A stretch of 64,000 bases of DNA from Luteimonas panaciterrae (GCF_020511115.1 NZ_JAJAVH010000017.1:1-64000); one strand, 5' to 3'; positions 50,334 through 60,210 are shown, numbered from the stretch's first letter. Notes: generated from the letters alone by a model not told the origin. A program made the numbers and translations.

Positions 50334-50421
50334 AGTCACCCCGGCGCAAGCCGGGGCCTATGTTGCTGTTGCCATTCGTAATGAAGATCAAAATGGGTCC
50401 CAGCTTGCGCTGGGGTGACGA
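50334..50421. repeat. Inverted pair of REP units (BIME-like)
   Basis: Two hairpins, CCCCGGC-gcaa-GCCGGGG (50339-50356) and CCCAGC-ttgc-GCTGGG (50399-50414), share the flank GTCACCCC in opposite orientation with about 40 bases between, in the gap between two co-directional genes. Confidence 0.82.
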
Positions 50422-50472
50422 CGGAGGGCAGAACCTGCGTCGAAAGTGTCCTCGTGCCTACAAACAGGTTAC

Positions 50473-51780
50473 CTACAAACAGGCATCGGCACTGCCATGC
50501 GGCAGCGCGTGCTTGACGTCGAACAGCACCGCGCCGGGTTTGGCGAAGGCACGGATGCCGTCGGCGCCCAGCGCGATGAATTGGTCGTGCGCCACGGCGA
50601 GGACCACGGCGTCGTAGCGGCCGGTCTGCGGCCGGTCGGCCAGCGTCAGGCCGTACTCGGCCTGCGCCTGTGCCGGCGCAACCCAGGGATCATGCACATC
50701 GACGTCGACGCTGTAGCTCTTCAACTCGTCGACGATGTCGATCACGCGCGTGTTGCGCAGATCGGTGCAGTTTTCCTTGAAGGCAAGACCCAGCACCAGT
50801 ACCCGCGCGCCGGCGGTCTGGATGCCGCGCTGCTGCATCAGCTTGATCGTGCGCTCGGCCACATGCAGGCCCATGCTGTCGTTGATGCGGCGTCCGGCCA
50901 GGATCATCTCGGGCTGGTAGCCGATCTGCTGCGCCTTGTGGGTGAGGTAGTAGGGATCGACGCCGATGCAATGGCCACCGACCAGGCCGGGGCGGAACGG
51001 CAGGAAGTTCCACTTGGTGCCGGCGGCTTCCAGCACTTCGTGCGTGTCGATGCCCAGGCGCTGGAAGATCAATGACAGCTCGTTGATCAGGGCGATGTTG
51101 ACGTCGCGCTGGGTGTTCTCGATCACCTTCGCCGCTTCGGCGACGCGGATGCTGGAGGTCTTGTGCGTGCCGGCCTCGATGATGCCGGCGTACAGCGCAT
51201 CGACGAAGTCGGCCGCTTCCGGCGTCGAGCCGGAGGTAACCTTGAGGATGGTTTCGAGCCGATGCCGCTTGTCACCGGGATTGATGCGTTCGGGGCTGTA
51301 GCCGACGAAGAAATCCGAGTTCAACTTCAGGCCGGATTCGCGTTCCAGGATCGGCACGCAGATCTCTTCGGTGGCGCCCGGATACACCGTCGATTCGTAG
51401 ATCACCACGTCGCCGCGCGCGAGCGCGCGACCGGCGCTGCGGCTGGCGGCTTCCAGCGGGCGCAGGTCGGGACGTTTGTATTCGTCGATCGGCGAGGGCA
51501 CGGTGACGATGAAGACGTTGCAGCCGGTGAGCGCGGTCGCGTCGTCGGTGAGCGACAGTCTGGCGGCGGATTTCAATTCTTCCGCCGAGGTTTCCAGTGT
51601 GTGGTCGCGGTGTTCGCGCAGTTCGGCGATGCGGGCTGCGTCGATGTCGAAGCCGAGCGTGTCGTATTTGCGTCCGAACGCGACGGCGAGCGGAAGCCCG
51701 ACGTAGCCGAGGCCGATCACGGCGATGCGGATGTCATCTTGTGCGGGCAGTGGTGCGGGCACGGGCAGTGAGGCAGGCAT
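50473..51780 (-). CDS. Nucleotide-sugar dehydrogenase, TviB/WbpO type
   Basis: A 435-residue UDP-sugar dehydrogenase: IAVIGLGYVGLPLAVAFG (NAD), ESTVYPGATEEICVPILE, GYSPERINPGD, and the catalytic Cys in GGHCIGVDPYYL. GYSPERINPGD with TKWNFLPFRPGLVGGH resembles UDP-N-acetyl-D-galactosamine/glucosamine 6-dehydrogenases (TviB, WbpO) rather than UDP-glucose dehydrogenase. Product likely a UDP-hexuronic acid for surface polysaccharide. Confidence 0.9.
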   Translation of the reverse strand: MPASLPVPAPLPAQDDIRIAVIGLGYVGLPLAVAFGRKYDTLGFDIDAARIAELREHRDHTLETSAEELKSAARLSLTDDATALTGCNVFIVTVPSPIDEYKRPDLRPLEAASRSAGRALARGDVVIYESTVYPGATEEICVPILERESGLKLNSDFFVGYSPERINPGDKRHRLETILKVTSGSTPEAADFVDALYAGIIEAGTHKTSSIRVAEAAKVIENTQRDVNIALINELSLIFQRLGIDTHEVLEAAGTKWNFLPFRPGLVGGHCIGVDPYYLTHKAQQIGYQPEMILAGRRINDSMGLHVAERTIKLMQQRGIQTAGARVLVLGLAFKENCTDLRNTRVIDIVDELKSYSVDVDVHDPWVAPAQAQAEYGLTLADRPQTGRYDAVVLAVAHDQFIALGADGIRAFAKPGAVLFDVKHALPHGSADACL

Positions 51781-51848
51781 GATCGTTCAAGGTTACGCGA
51801 AATCGCATCCGGGCCGGCACCTCCCGGCCGTCATGGGAGCGTGGAGCT

Positions 51849-52700
51849 TCAGGCGGACAGCCACGCGGCGACCGCTTCTGGCGCCTTCATCCAGGCGAAA
51901 TGATCGGCGCGCGTGCCGAGTTCGGTGGCGCCGAGCTTGTGCAGTTCAAACTGCGCGCGCGGCAGCTTCGACAGCAGGAAACGCACCGGCGGCTCCGGTG
52001 CCAGCCAATCGTCGGCCATCACGATGGCGCGGGCGCTGACATCGTCGCGTGCCGCCATCGCGGCTTCCAGATCATCGGCGATGTTGGGGAAGGCGTAACG
52101 GCCGCTCAATCCCGTGCTCGCCCAGTCGCGGATCAGGCCGCGCGCCTCGTTGCCGGCGAAGCGGAACTTGTAGCCGGGCAGATAGCCGTGCCGGTCCGCG
52201 TACCAGGGCGCGGCGCGGTAGGCCAGCGGCAGACCCAGGCGATACGGCATCGGATAGGCGCGCCAGTAGGGCGCGGCGCTGGCGGTCAGCCACAGCGTGT
52301 GCGCGTAGCGCGGCGCGAGGCCCAGGCGCATGCAGGCGAACTGCCCGCCCAGGCTGTGGCCGCCGATGATCCGCGGCGTCGTGCCGAGCGTCTGCACGAC
52401 CGCCGCTTCGCTGAGCGGAAGGTCGCCGTAGAGCACGTCGCGATAATCCCAGTTGCAATCGTGGCCCGCGCGTAGGCTGCTGGTGCCGAGACCACGCCAT
52501 TCGTGCACGAACACGGCCACGCCGCGTCGCGCCAGCGCTTCGGCGAACGGAATGTAGTGCTTCGCCGCGATGCCCAGCGCCGGCAGCCAGAGCAGGCTGC
52601 GTTGCGGATTGGCCGGAATGCGCGCGAGCAGCGCGAAGCGGTGGCCGTCTTCCGCCTGCTGCGGCAGTTCGAGGACTTCGGGCGTGGCGGTGTCGTTCAT
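51849..52700 (-). CDS. Alpha/beta hydrolase
   Basis: A 283-residue serine hydrolase with the nucleophile elbow GGHSLGGQFACM and the N-terminal VFVHEWRGLGTSSLRAGHD oxyanion region; the catalytic His is probably in RADHFAWMKAPE. ATG 52700 lies five bases after the thiD stop, so it belongs to the lysR-thiD group. Substrate unknown. Confidence 0.85.
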   Translation of the reverse strand: MNDTATPEVLELPQQAEDGHRFALLARIPANPQRSLLWLPALGIAAKHYIPFAEALARRGVAVFVHEWRGLGTSSLRAGHDCNWDYRDVLYGDLPLSEAAVVQTLGTTPRIIGGHSLGGQFACMRLGLAPRYAHTLWLTASAAPYWRAYPMPYRLGLPLAYRAAPWYADRHGYLPGYKFRFAGNEARGLIRDWASTGLSGRYAFPNIADDLEAAMAARDDVSARAIVMADDWLAPEPPVRFLLSKLPRAQFELHKLGATELGTRADHFAWMKAPEAVAAWLSA

Positions 52701-52705
52701 GCGAT

Positions 52706-53521
52706 TCAAAGCTTATGGAAATGATCGAGGACGACGATATCGCTGCGTCCCGGCTTGTAGCCGCCGAGCAGTGCGCCGTGCACGTAGTCGGTGGCACGCG
52801 CGCAAGCTTCGGGGAGGGACAAGCCGAGCCCCAGGTTCGCCGCGATCGCGGAGGCTAGCGTACAGCCCGTGCCGTGGCCGTCGATGCGCATGCGCGCATG
52901 CGTGAAGGCCGCGCGCGTGGCGCCGTCGTCGTAGCGGTCGATGACGGAAGCGCCTTCGTCGAGATGCCCGCCCTTGAGCAGCACCGCGCGGGCGCCAAGC
53001 GCGCGCAGGCTGGACGTGGCGCATTCGGCCGCCTCGCCGTTCGTGATCGCGGTGCCGAGTAGCAGCTCCGCTTCGGGGATGTTAGGCGTGACGATGCTCG
53101 CCAGCGGCAGCAGGCGTTGCCGCATCGCTTCGAGCGCATCGTCGGCGAGCAGCTTGGCGCCGGAGGTGGCGACCATCACCGGATCGAGCACGACGTGCAG
53201 ATGATGTTGTGCCCGCGGCTGATAGGCCTGCAGCGCATCGGCGACGGCGTGGATCACTTCCGCCGTCGCCAGCATGCCCAGCTTGACCGCGCGGATGTCG
53301 AAATCATCGAAACAGGCGTCGATCTGCGCGCGCAGGAAGGCGATCGGCGGCACATGCACGTCGGTGACGGCGCGCGTGTGCTGGGCGGTCAGCGCGGCGA
53401 TCGCCGACAGCCCGTGAATGCGATGCGCGGCGAAGGTCTTGAGATCGGCCTGGATGCCGGCACCGCCGCCGGAATCGGCACCGGCGATGGTCAGGACGGA
53501 AGGCGGTCGGTGGTCGGTCAT
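52706..53521 (-). CDS. thiD: Hydroxymethylpyrimidine/phosphomethylpyrimidine kinase ThiD
   Basis: A 271-residue ribokinase-like enzyme that makes HMP-PP for thiamine: [50 protein letters not shown], and the catalytic [15 protein letters not shown]. Its ATG overlaps the lysR stop (ATGA). No TPP riboswitch is seen upstream. Confidence 0.96.
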   Translation of the reverse strand: MTDHRPPSVLTIAGADSGGGAGIQADLKTFAAHRIHGLSAIAALTAQHTRAVTDVHVPPIAFLRAQIDACFDDFDIRAVKLGMLATAEVIHAVADALQAYQPRAQHHLHVVLDPVMVATSGAKLLADDALEAMRQRLLPLASIVTPNIPEAELLLGTAITNGEAAECATSSLRALGARAVLLKGGHLDEGASVIDRYDDGATRAAFTHARMRIDGHGTGCTLASAIAANLGLGLSLPEACARATDYVHGALLGGYKPGRSDIVVLDHFHKL

Positions 53522-54381
53522 GCGCGCATTTTGAGGGCAGCCGCTTCCTGTTGGATCAATCGCCCGAATTCGCGCACGGCGGGCGTCGGTTCGTCCTCGC
53601 CGTAGATCAGGAATGTGTCGAGGTCGGGCAACGGCGGCAGGCCGTATGTCCCGTCGAGGATTTTCATTCCGGGCTGCATGTTCTGCGGCGAAAGTGCCGC
53701 GATGGCGAGGCCGGTCAGCGCCGCCGCGCGCAGATCGGCCAGGCTGGGCGAGGTGAACACGGAATGCCAATGCAGCGGAGTGGCGTTCAAGGCTTCCAGG
53801 GTCAGCATGCGGCAGATGCAGGGCGGCGCGGAGAAGGCGATGGGCAGTGAGGCTTCGCGCGGCAATTCGAAGTTCTCGGTGGCGACCCAATGCAACGGCG
53901 CGCGCTGCAGCACGATGCCCTCCATCGTGCCGGCCACCACGGGAACGACCGCGAGATCGAGTTCTCCCGCGAGCACCATGCGATGCAGATCGAGATTCAC
54001 CGCGACGCTCGCTTCCAGACGCACATCGGGGAAGGCGCGGCGGAACTGGCACAGCACCTGCGGCAGGCGTTCGCCCATGTAGCTTTCCGGCACGCCGAAG
54101 CGCACGGAGCCGGAGATCGGCGAGGTGCGGAAGCGCTGGGCGAGGGCGTCGAAGGAATGCAGGATCTGCTCGGCGTGGCGCAGGAATTCCTCGCCGTCCT
54201 CGGTCAGGGCCAGGCGGCGGGTGGTGCGGTGGAGCAGCGGGCGGCCCACCTGTTCCTCCAGGCGCCGGATCTGGTGGCTGACCGCCGATTGCGTGAGATG
54301 TAGCCGCGCCGCCGCCTTGGTGAATCCCTTGGATTCCTGGACGGCGACGAAGGTACGCAGCAGCGTGGGATCGAAGTTCAT
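53518..54381 (-). CDS. LysR-family transcriptional regulator
   Basis: A 287-residue regulator: N-terminal winged helix ([61 protein letters not shown]) and a periplasmic-binding-like effector domain. Divergent from a DHA2 transporter across a 107-base AT-rich gap, the usual layout for a LysR regulator and its target. It is also coupled to thiD. Confidence 0.93.
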   Translation of the reverse strand: MNFDPTLLRTFVAVQESKGFTKAAARLHLTQSAVSHQIRRLEEQVGRPLLHRTTRRLALTEDGEEFLRHAEQILHSFDALAQRFRTSPISGSVRFGVPESYMGERLPQVLCQFRRAFPDVRLEASVAVNLDLHRMVLAGELDLAVVPVVAGTMEGIVLQRAPLHWVATENFELPREASLPIAFSAPPCICRMLTLEALNATPLHWHSVFTSPSLADLRAAALTGLAIAALSPQNMQPGMKILDGTYGLPPLPDLDTFLIYGEDEPTPAVREFGRLIQQEAAALKMRA

Positions 54382-54488
54382 GGCGGCAGATTAATTAATA
54401 TTATTACTCAATACAATGAAATTAATTCGTTTGATTCATGTGATGGCGGTGCCGAGAATGGCTCGGGTTCCTCACTGGCCGCCAACCG
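54382..54488. promoter_or_regulatory. Divergent promoter region of lysR and the DHA2 transporter
   Basis: A 107-base gap with an AT-rich core (ATTAATTAATATTATTACTC, then AAATTAATTCG) where repeated ATTAAT boxes could bind the LysR protein. No exact T-N11-A dyad is assigned. Confidence 0.45.
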
Positions 54489-56072
54489 ATGTCCGCCGTA
54501 GCGCATTCCCGTTCGTCCAACACCGTCGCCCTGATCGCCATCTGCCTGGCCGGGCTGATGTTCGGTCTGGAGATCTCCAGCGTGCCGATCATCCTGCCGG
54601 AGCTGGAGAAGGTCCTCGGCGCCGACTTCAAGGCGCTGCAGTGGATCATGAATGCCTACACCATCGCCTGCACCACGGTGCTGATGGCCACCGGCACGCT
54701 GGCCGACCGTTTCGGCCGCAGGCGCGTGTTCGTCGTGAGCACCGTCGCGTTCGGCCTCACCTCGCTGCTGTGCGGGCTGGCGCCGGATACGCACTGGCTG
54801 ATCATCGGCCGCTTCCTGCAGGGCATGGCCGGCGGCGCGATCTTGATCTGTTCGATTGCCGTGCTGTCGCACCAGTTTCCGGAAGGGAGGGCGCGCGGCC
54901 GTGCGTTCGCGGTCTGGGGTGTCGTCTCCGGCATTGGCCTCGGCTTCGGTCCGGCGATCGGTGGCGCGGTGCTCGCCGTGCTCGACTGGCGCTGGATCTT
55001 CCTGGTGCACGTGCCGCTGGCGATGCTTGGCGTCGCGCTGACCTATGCGGCCGTGCAAGAGTCGCGTGATCCGCACGCCAGGAAGCTGGATCTGCTCGGC
55101 ATCCTGACGCTGACCGTGGCGGTGCTCGGCCTCACTTACGCCATCACGCAAGGCGCGGATCTCGGTTTCTCCAGTCCGATCATCCTCGGCGTCGCCGCCG
55201 TGACGCTGGTGAGCTTGGTCGCCTTCGTGCTGGTGGAGAAATTCCACCCGCATCCGATGTTCGATTTCTCGGTGTTCAAGATTCGCGATTTCTCCGGCGC
55301 GATCCTCGGCTGCGTGGGCATGAATTTCAGCTACTGGCCTTTCATGATCTATCTGCCGCTGTATTTCTCCGCGGCGCTCGGTTACGACAACACCACGACC
55401 GGCCTGCTGCTGCTCGCGTACACGCTGCCGTATCTGGTGATGCCGCCGATCGCGCAATACCTGCTGATGCGGTACCAGGCGCGTGTCGTGATTCCCGCAG
55501 GGTTGTTCGCGATCGGCCTGGGTTTCCTGTTGATGAAGTTCGGCAGCGGCTTCGGTCAGAACAGCGGGCTGGCCGTGCTGCCGGGCGCGCTCGTGGCGGG
55601 CATCGGCCTGGGGCTGACCACCACGCCCGCGACCAACATGACTACGGGCTCGGTGCCGGCGAACCGTGCAGGCATGGCATCCGGCATGGACATCAGCGCC
55701 AGGTTGATCACGCTTGCGATCAACATCGCCGTGATGGGCGCGATCCTGGTGGCGGGCATACATGCCTCCCTACGAGGGGCATTTGGTGCAGCGTTCGATG
55801 TGACGCAATTGCGTGCCATCACCGAACAGCTCGCGGGCGGAGACCTTGCGGCCGTGCGACAGGAATTTCCGCGATTGGCGACGCTGGATGCTTCCGGCGA
55901 CATCGTCCGTGCCGCGCTCACCGACGGGTTCGGCAATGTGATGCTCTACGGCGGCATCGGCGTCTGGGTGATCGCCGCGCTCAGTGCCGTGATTTTTTCG
56001 CGCAGGCAAGTCGTCGAAGTGTCGTCCTGCAATTCGCGGGCCGCTGTCTGTGCTTCGGAAAGCGGTGGATGA
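54489..56072 (+). CDS. DHA2-family major facilitator transporter
   Basis: A 527-residue, 14-helix drug:proton antiporter-like protein (VPIILPELEKVLGADFKALQWIMNAYTIACTTVLMATGTLADRFGRRRVFV, then GLGFGPAIGGAVL). Divergent from lysR, its likely regulator. No adaptor or outer-membrane gene is beside it. Substrate unknown. Confidence 0.9.
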   Translation: MSAVAHSRSSNTVALIAICLAGLMFGLEISSVPIILPELEKVLGADFKALQWIMNAYTIACTTVLMATGTLADRFGRRRVFVVSTVAFGLTSLLCGLAPDTHWLIIGRFLQGMAGGAILICSIAVLSHQFPEGRARGRAFAVWGVVSGIGLGFGPAIGGAVLAVLDWRWIFLVHVPLAMLGVALTYAAVQESRDPHARKLDLLGILTLTVAVLGLTYAITQGADLGFSSPIILGVAAVTLVSLVAFVLVEKFHPHPMFDFSVFKIRDFSGAILGCVGMNFSYWPFMIYLPLYFSAALGYDNTTTGLLLLAYTLPYLVMPPIAQYLLMRYQARVVIPAGLFAIGLGFLLMKFGSGFGQNSGLAVLPGALVAGIGLGLTTTPATNMTTGSVPANRAGMASGMDISARLITLAINIAVMGAILVAGIHASLRGAFGAAFDVTQLRAITEQLAGGDLAAVRQEFPRLATLDASGDIVRAALTDGFGNVMLYGGIGVWVIAALSAVIFSRRQVVEVSSCNSRAAVCASESGG

Positions 56073-56100
56073 CACCATGGGCGCGTGACTCGCCGCCGGG

Positions 56101-57792
56101 CTAGGCCTCGACGATGGATTCCGCCAATTGCAACGCATGCGGATAGTCCCGCGCGAATTGCAGTTCGCCTTCACGCTCGTCGAGATGCATGCCGGCGATC
56201 ACGCGCTTCGGCTGCGCCTGCAGGCCGGAGATGATCAGCACGATGCCGCGACGATGGCATCGCTCCGCCAGCGTCTTCAGCGCATGCACGCCGCTGGCGT
56301 CGATGATCGGCACCAGCCGCATGCGCAGGATGAAGACGCGCGGCGGCGACATGAACTGGTCGAGCAGATTGTCGAGCCGGTTGGCGGCACCGAAGAACAG
56401 TGGGCCGTTGATCTGGAAGACCTCGACACCCTTGGGCAGCAGCGCGCGCTGGTCGGTCTCGGCATCATCGCTACCGTTCTCGTCCAGTAGGCGTGTGCCG
56501 GCATTCACTTCCACCGCTTCGGCCATGCGGAACATGAAAACGAAAGCGGCCACCACGAGTCCAGCTTCGATCGCCACGGTGAGATCGACCAGCACGGTGA
56601 GGAAGAAGGTCAGCAGCAATACCAGGCGATCGCCTTTGGGTGCGGACATGGTGTGGCGGAAGGCTTCGACTTCGCTGATGTTCCAGGCGACGACCAACAG
56701 GATCGCCGCGAGCCCGGCCAGCGGGATGTAGCGCATCAGTGGCGCCAGCAACAGCATGAACACCAGCAGGAACACCGCGTGCAGGATGCCCGACACCGGC
56801 GAACGGCCGCCGGCGCGCACGTTGGTGGCGGTGCGCGCGATGGCCCCGGTCGCGGGCAGGCCACCGAACAGCGCCGATCCGCAGTTGGCCACGCCCTGCG
56901 CGATCAGTTCCGCGTTGGAGCGATGGTGTCCGCCGGTCATGCCGTCGGCGACCACCGCCGACAGCAGCGATTCGACGCCGGCGAGGAAGGCGATCGTGAA
57001 GGAAGCCGGCAACAGCTCGCGCGTGCGCTCGAACGGGATGTGCGGGAAGTCGAAGACGGGCAGGGTGGACGGCAGTGCTCCGAAACGGCTGCCGATGGTT
57101 TCCGCGGGCAGCACGAACCCGGTCGTGACCAGCGTGCAGACCAGCAGCGCGAGCAGGAAGCCGGGCCAGTTGGGACGCCAGCGCCGCAACGCGAGGATCA
57201 GCACCAATCCGATCACGGTCAGCGCCACGGCTGCCGGTTGCACGGTGTGCAGGTGCTGGAAGTAGGCGGTCCAGCGTGGCAGGAACTCCGCGGGCACGCC
57301 GCCCATGCGCAGCCCGAGCGCATCCTTGATCTGGCTGGAGAAGATGCTCACCGCGATGCCCGCGGTGAAGCCGGTGATCACCGGCTGCGGCATGTATTTC
57401 ATCAGCGCGCCCAGGCGCAGCAGTCCGGCGCCGATCAGCATCAGGCCCGCCAGCAGCGTGCACAGGATCAGGCCGCCGAAGCCGAAGTTCTGGATGACGG
57501 AGAACACGACTGGAATGAAGGCTGCGGTCGGTCCGCCGATCTGCACGCGCGATCCGCCGAGCGCGGAAATCAGGAAGCCGGCGACGATCGCCGTGTACAA
57601 CCCTTTCTCCGGTGTCGTGCCGCTGGCGATCGCCAATGCCATCGCCAGCGGCAGGGCGACGATCGCGACGGTCAACCCTGCGATCGCATCCGTGCGCAAT
57701 TGCTGCCAACCGTAGCCTTCGCGGAAGACGGTCAGCAGCTTCGGCTCGAACATCCGCAGCGTGCGGCGATCGAAGGCGAACATCCGCATCAC
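56101..57792 (-). CDS. SulP-family anion transporter with STAS domain
   Basis: A 563-residue SLC26/SulP protein: ~12 membrane segments (DAIAGLTVAIVALPLAMALAIASG, then GGPTAAFIPVVFSVI) and a cytoplasmic STAS domain at the C-terminus (VFQINGPLFFGAANRLDNLLDQ, DASGVHALKTLAERCHRRGI). Carries sulfate, bicarbonate or C4-dicarboxylates in relatives. Its ATG overlaps the stop of the upstream XRE gene, so the two are one operon. Confidence 0.92.
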   Translation of the reverse strand: MMRMFAFDRRTLRMFEPKLLTVFREGYGWQQLRTDAIAGLTVAIVALPLAMALAIASGTTPEKGLYTAIVAGFLISALGGSRVQIGGPTAAFIPVVFSVIQNFGFGGLILCTLLAGLMLIGAGLLRLGALMKYMPQPVITGFTAGIAVSIFSSQIKDALGLRMGGVPAEFLPRWTAYFQHLHTVQPAAVALTVIGLVLILALRRWRPNWPGFLLALLVCTLVTTGFVLPAETIGSRFGALPSTLPVFDFPHIPFERTRELLPASFTIAFLAGVESLLSAVVADGMTGGHHRSNAELIAQGVANCGSALFGGLPATGAIARTATNVRAGGRSPVSGILHAVFLLVFMLLLAPLMRYIPLAGLAAILLVVAWNISEVEAFRHTMSAPKGDRLVLLLTFFLTVLVDLTVAIEAGLVVAAFVFMFRMAEAVEVNAGTRLLDENGSDDAETDQRALLPKGVEVFQINGPLFFGAANRLDNLLDQFMSPPRVFILRMRLVPIIDASGVHALKTLAERCHRRGIVLIISGLQAQPKRVIAGMHLDEREGELQFARDYPHALQLAESIVEA

Positions 57793-58043
57793 ACCGGCGG
57801 CTCCTTCAAACGCACGCCGCGCCCACGTCCCTGGCTGGGCTGATCGTTGCCGATCAGTTCGATGCCGGCGGCATCGAGCGCATCGACGATCTTGGTCAGC
57901 GTGCTCACCACGCCGCGCACATTGCCCTTGCTGGATTCCATGCGCTGGATGGTGGGCAGGGAAACGCCGGCCATTTCGGCGAGCGTGCGCTGGTCGATGC
58001 CGAGCATCGCGCGTGCCGCGCGCATCTGGGCTGCGGAGATCAT
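57789..58043 (-). CDS. XRE-family helix-turn-helix regulator
   Basis: An 84-residue Cro/C1-type DNA-binding protein (SAAQMRAARAMLGIDQRTLAEMAGVSLPTIQRMESSKGNVRG). It is coupled to sulP by an ATGA overlap and has a perfect palindrome 75 bases upstream, so it likely represses the operon. Confidence 0.9.
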   Translation of the reverse strand: MISAAQMRAARAMLGIDQRTLAEMAGVSLPTIQRMESSKGNVRGVVSTLTKIVDALDAAGIELIGNDQPSQGRGRGVRLKEPPV

Positions 58044-58118
58044 CGAGGCGATCCTGATTGATGTATCAGATCGTTATTTTTTGATTTTAATCCTTGAATT
58101 GCAATTATGAGAAATTGA

Positions 58119-58141
58119 TTTTGATGTTTTAAACATCAAAA
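58119..58141. promoter_or_regulatory. 23-bp perfect palindrome upstream of the XRE-sulP operon
   Basis: TTTTGATGTTT-T-AAACATCAAAA, 11-bp arms around one base, in an AT-rich promoter region. A related TGATGTATCA lies at about 58059, closer to the gene. Likely operator for the XRE protein. Confidence 0.65.
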
Positions 58142-58184
58142 TGAAGAGTGCAGCCGACGAACGGCGCGGTCGGCAACGGCTTCG

Positions 58185-58210
58185 CCATCGCTTCCGCGAG
58201 GAAGCGATGG
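58185..58210. terminator. Hairpin after phoH
   Basis: CCATCGCTTCC / GGAAGCGATGG, a perfect 11-bp stem with a GCGA tetraloop, 26 bases past the phoH stop. No T-run. Confidence 0.6.
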
Positions 58211-58236
58211 GAGTCGTCAGAGATGTCGTGGTGCGC

Positions 58237-59637
58237 TTAGAGCACTTCGGAAGCGTAATCCGCCAACCGCGACCGCTCGCCACGCCGCAGCGTGACATGC
58301 GCGCTGTGCGCCCAGCTCTTGAAGCGATCCACGGCGTAGGTGAGGCCGGACGTGGTCTCGGTGAGGTAGGGCGTGTCGATCTGCTCGACGTTGCCCAGGC
58401 ACACGATCTTGGTGCCGGGACCGGCGCGGGTGATCAGCGTCTTCATCTGCTTGGGCGTGAGGTTCTGCGCCTCGTCCAGGATCAGCCAGCGATTGAGGAA
58501 AGTGCGGCCGCGCATGAAGTTGAGCGAGCGGATCTTGATGCGCGAGGCGAGCAGGTCGTTGGTGGCCGCGCGTCCCCAGCTGCCGCCTTCCTTGTTGCTC
58601 GGCATCAGCACTTCGAGGTTGTCGGTGAGCGCGCCCATCCACGGCGTCATCTTTTCTTCCTCGGTGCCGGGCAGGAAGCCGATGTCCTCGCCGACGCTGA
58701 CGGTGGCGCGGGTCATGATGATCTCGCGGTAGCGCTGCGCGTCCATCGTCTGCGCCAGGCCCGCGGCCAGCGCCAGCAGCGTCTTGCCGGTGCCGGCGGT
58801 GCCGAGCAGGGTGACGAAGTCGACTTCCGGGTCCATCAGCGCATTGAGCGCGAAATTCTGTTCGCGATTGCGCGCGATGATGCCCCACACGGCGTGCTGC
58901 TGGTTGCGGTAGTCGTCGACGATCTGCAGCGTCGCGCGCGCGCCCTCCACCTTGACCACGCGCAGTTCGGTCTGGTCATCGCCCGGCAGATAGAGAAACT
59001 GGTTGGCGAACCATTCCTCATCGTCCTCGAGCGACACTTCGTAATAGGTGCGGCCCTTGTCGGTCCACGACTTCAGGTCCTTGCCGTGGCGCTGCCAGAA
59101 ATCTCCCGGCAGCGATGTGGCGCCGGTGTAGAGCAGGCTGAAATCGTCGAGCGCGCGATCGTTCTCGTAATCCTCGGAGGCGATGCCGGCGATGGCCGCC
59201 TTGATGCGCAGGTTGATGTCCTTCGACACGAACACCACCGGCGCGCCCGGCTCGGCCTGCTTCAGCGCGACGATGGCCGCGATGATGTCGTTGTCCGGCA
59301 GCGCGCCGTTGCCGCGCTTCTGCAGCTCCGCCGCGCGCGTCTGGAACTGCAGGCGGCCGATGCTCTCGGCGCTGCGCAGCTGCAATCCCTGCGGGCGGGT
59401 GAGGGTGAGGCCGGAGGCGATCTTGTCGGCGCCCTGCGATTCGATCAGCTCGTTGATGAAGCGGCTGACCTGGCGCGCGTTGCGGCTGGCTTCCGAGGTG
59501 CCTTTCTTGCCGTTGTCGAGCTCTTCGATCACCTGCATCGGCAGGAAGACGTCGTGCTCCTCGAACTTGAACAACGCAGTCGGATCGTGCATCAGCACAT
59601 TGGTGTCGAGCACGTAGATGCGCTTGCCTTTGGTCAT
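58237..59637 (-). CDS. PhoH family protein (PIN-PhoH ATPase)
   Basis: A 466-residue protein: N-terminal PIN nuclease-like domain (IYVLDTNVLMHDPTALFKF) and C-terminal PhoH ATPase (LLGTAGTGKTLLALAAG Walker A, LILDEAQNLTPKQMKTLITRAG). PIN-PhoH proteins unwind and cut RNA in studied cases. Monocistronic. Confidence 0.93.
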   Translation of the reverse strand: MTKGKRIYVLDTNVLMHDPTALFKFEEHDVFLPMQVIEELDNGKKGTSEASRNARQVSRFINELIESQGADKIASGLTLTRPQGLQLRSAESIGRLQFQTRAAELQKRGNGALPDNDIIAAIVALKQAEPGAPVVFVSKDINLRIKAAIAGIASEDYENDRALDDFSLLYTGATSLPGDFWQRHGKDLKSWTDKGRTYYEVSLEDDEEWFANQFLYLPGDDQTELRVVKVEGARATLQIVDDYRNQQHAVWGIIARNREQNFALNALMDPEVDFVTLLGTAGTGKTLLALAAGLAQTMDAQRYREIIMTRATVSVGEDIGFLPGTEEEKMTPWMGALTDNLEVLMPSNKEGGSWGRAATNDLLASRIKIRSLNFMRGRTFLNRWLILDEAQNLTPKQMKTLITRAGPGTKIVCLGNVEQIDTPYLTETTSGLTYAVDRFKSWAHSAHVTLRRGERSRLADYASEVL

Positions 59638-59685
59638 CGCGTCGTCCTATGCGTGTTGTGTTGAGCGGTAAATGGATGGCGACGG

Positions 59686-59717
59686 TCCACCGCAACCCGC
59701 GTAGCGCGGGCGGTGGA
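59686..59717. terminator. REP-like hairpin after bcp
   Basis: TCCACCG...CGGTGGA outer arms and CCCGCG...CGCGGG inner arms form a long GC-rich hairpin around TAG, in the gap between bcp and phoH. Confidence 0.55.
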
Positions 59718-59738
59718 TCGGTCGGATGGAGAGGCGAC

Positions 59739-60209
59739 TCACTTGGTCTGGGCAGTCTTCAAGGCGTCGAGGACGGCATGCGCATGCCCGGCCACCTTGA
59801 CGCCGCGCCAGGCTTGGGCGATGCGGCCTTTCGGGTCGATCAGGAAAGTGCTGCGCTCGATGCCGATGTACTTGCGGCCATAGAGCTGTTTTTCCTTGAT
59901 CACGCCGAAGGCGTTGCACAGCGTTTCGTCGACATCGCTGACGAGATCGAACTTGAACCCCTGCTTGTCGCAAAAATTCTGATGCGACTTGATCGAATCG
60001 CGCGAGACGCCGAGCACGGTGGCATCGAGTTTGGTGAATTTAGGCAGCAAGCCATTGAACTCGATGCCTTCGGTGGTGCAGCCGGGCGTCGAGTCCTTCG
60101 GGTAGAAGTACAGCACCAGCCAATGGCCGAGATGATCGGAGAGTTTCGCGGTGATTCCGCTGGACAAGGCCAGCGATAGCTTCGGAACTTTGTCGCCGGT
60201 ATCGAGCAT
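59739..60209 (-). CDS. bcp: Thioredoxin-dependent thiol peroxidase Bcp (PrxQ)
   Basis: A 156-residue peroxiredoxin: peroxidatic Cys 44 in TPGCTTEG and a second Cys 80 in FCDKQGF. There is no Cys at +5 as in E. coli Bcp; the 36-residue spacing matches the PrxQ type described in Xanthomonas. One base separates it from the gcvR stop, so they are co-transcribed. Confidence 0.96.
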   Translation of the reverse strand: MLDTGDKVPKLSLALSSGITAKLSDHLGHWLVLYFYPKDSTPGCTTEGIEFNGLLPKFTKLDATVLGVSRDSIKSHQNFCDKQGFKFDLVSDVDETLCNAFGVIKEKQLYGRKYIGIERSTFLIDPKGRIAQAWRGVKVAGHAHAVLDALKTAQTK

Positions 60210-60210
60210 G

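Noticed and set aside
49241..58040. Surface-polysaccharide gene cluster
   Set aside because: Only two nucleotide-sugar genes are present; no glycosyltransferase, flippase or polymerase is nearby.
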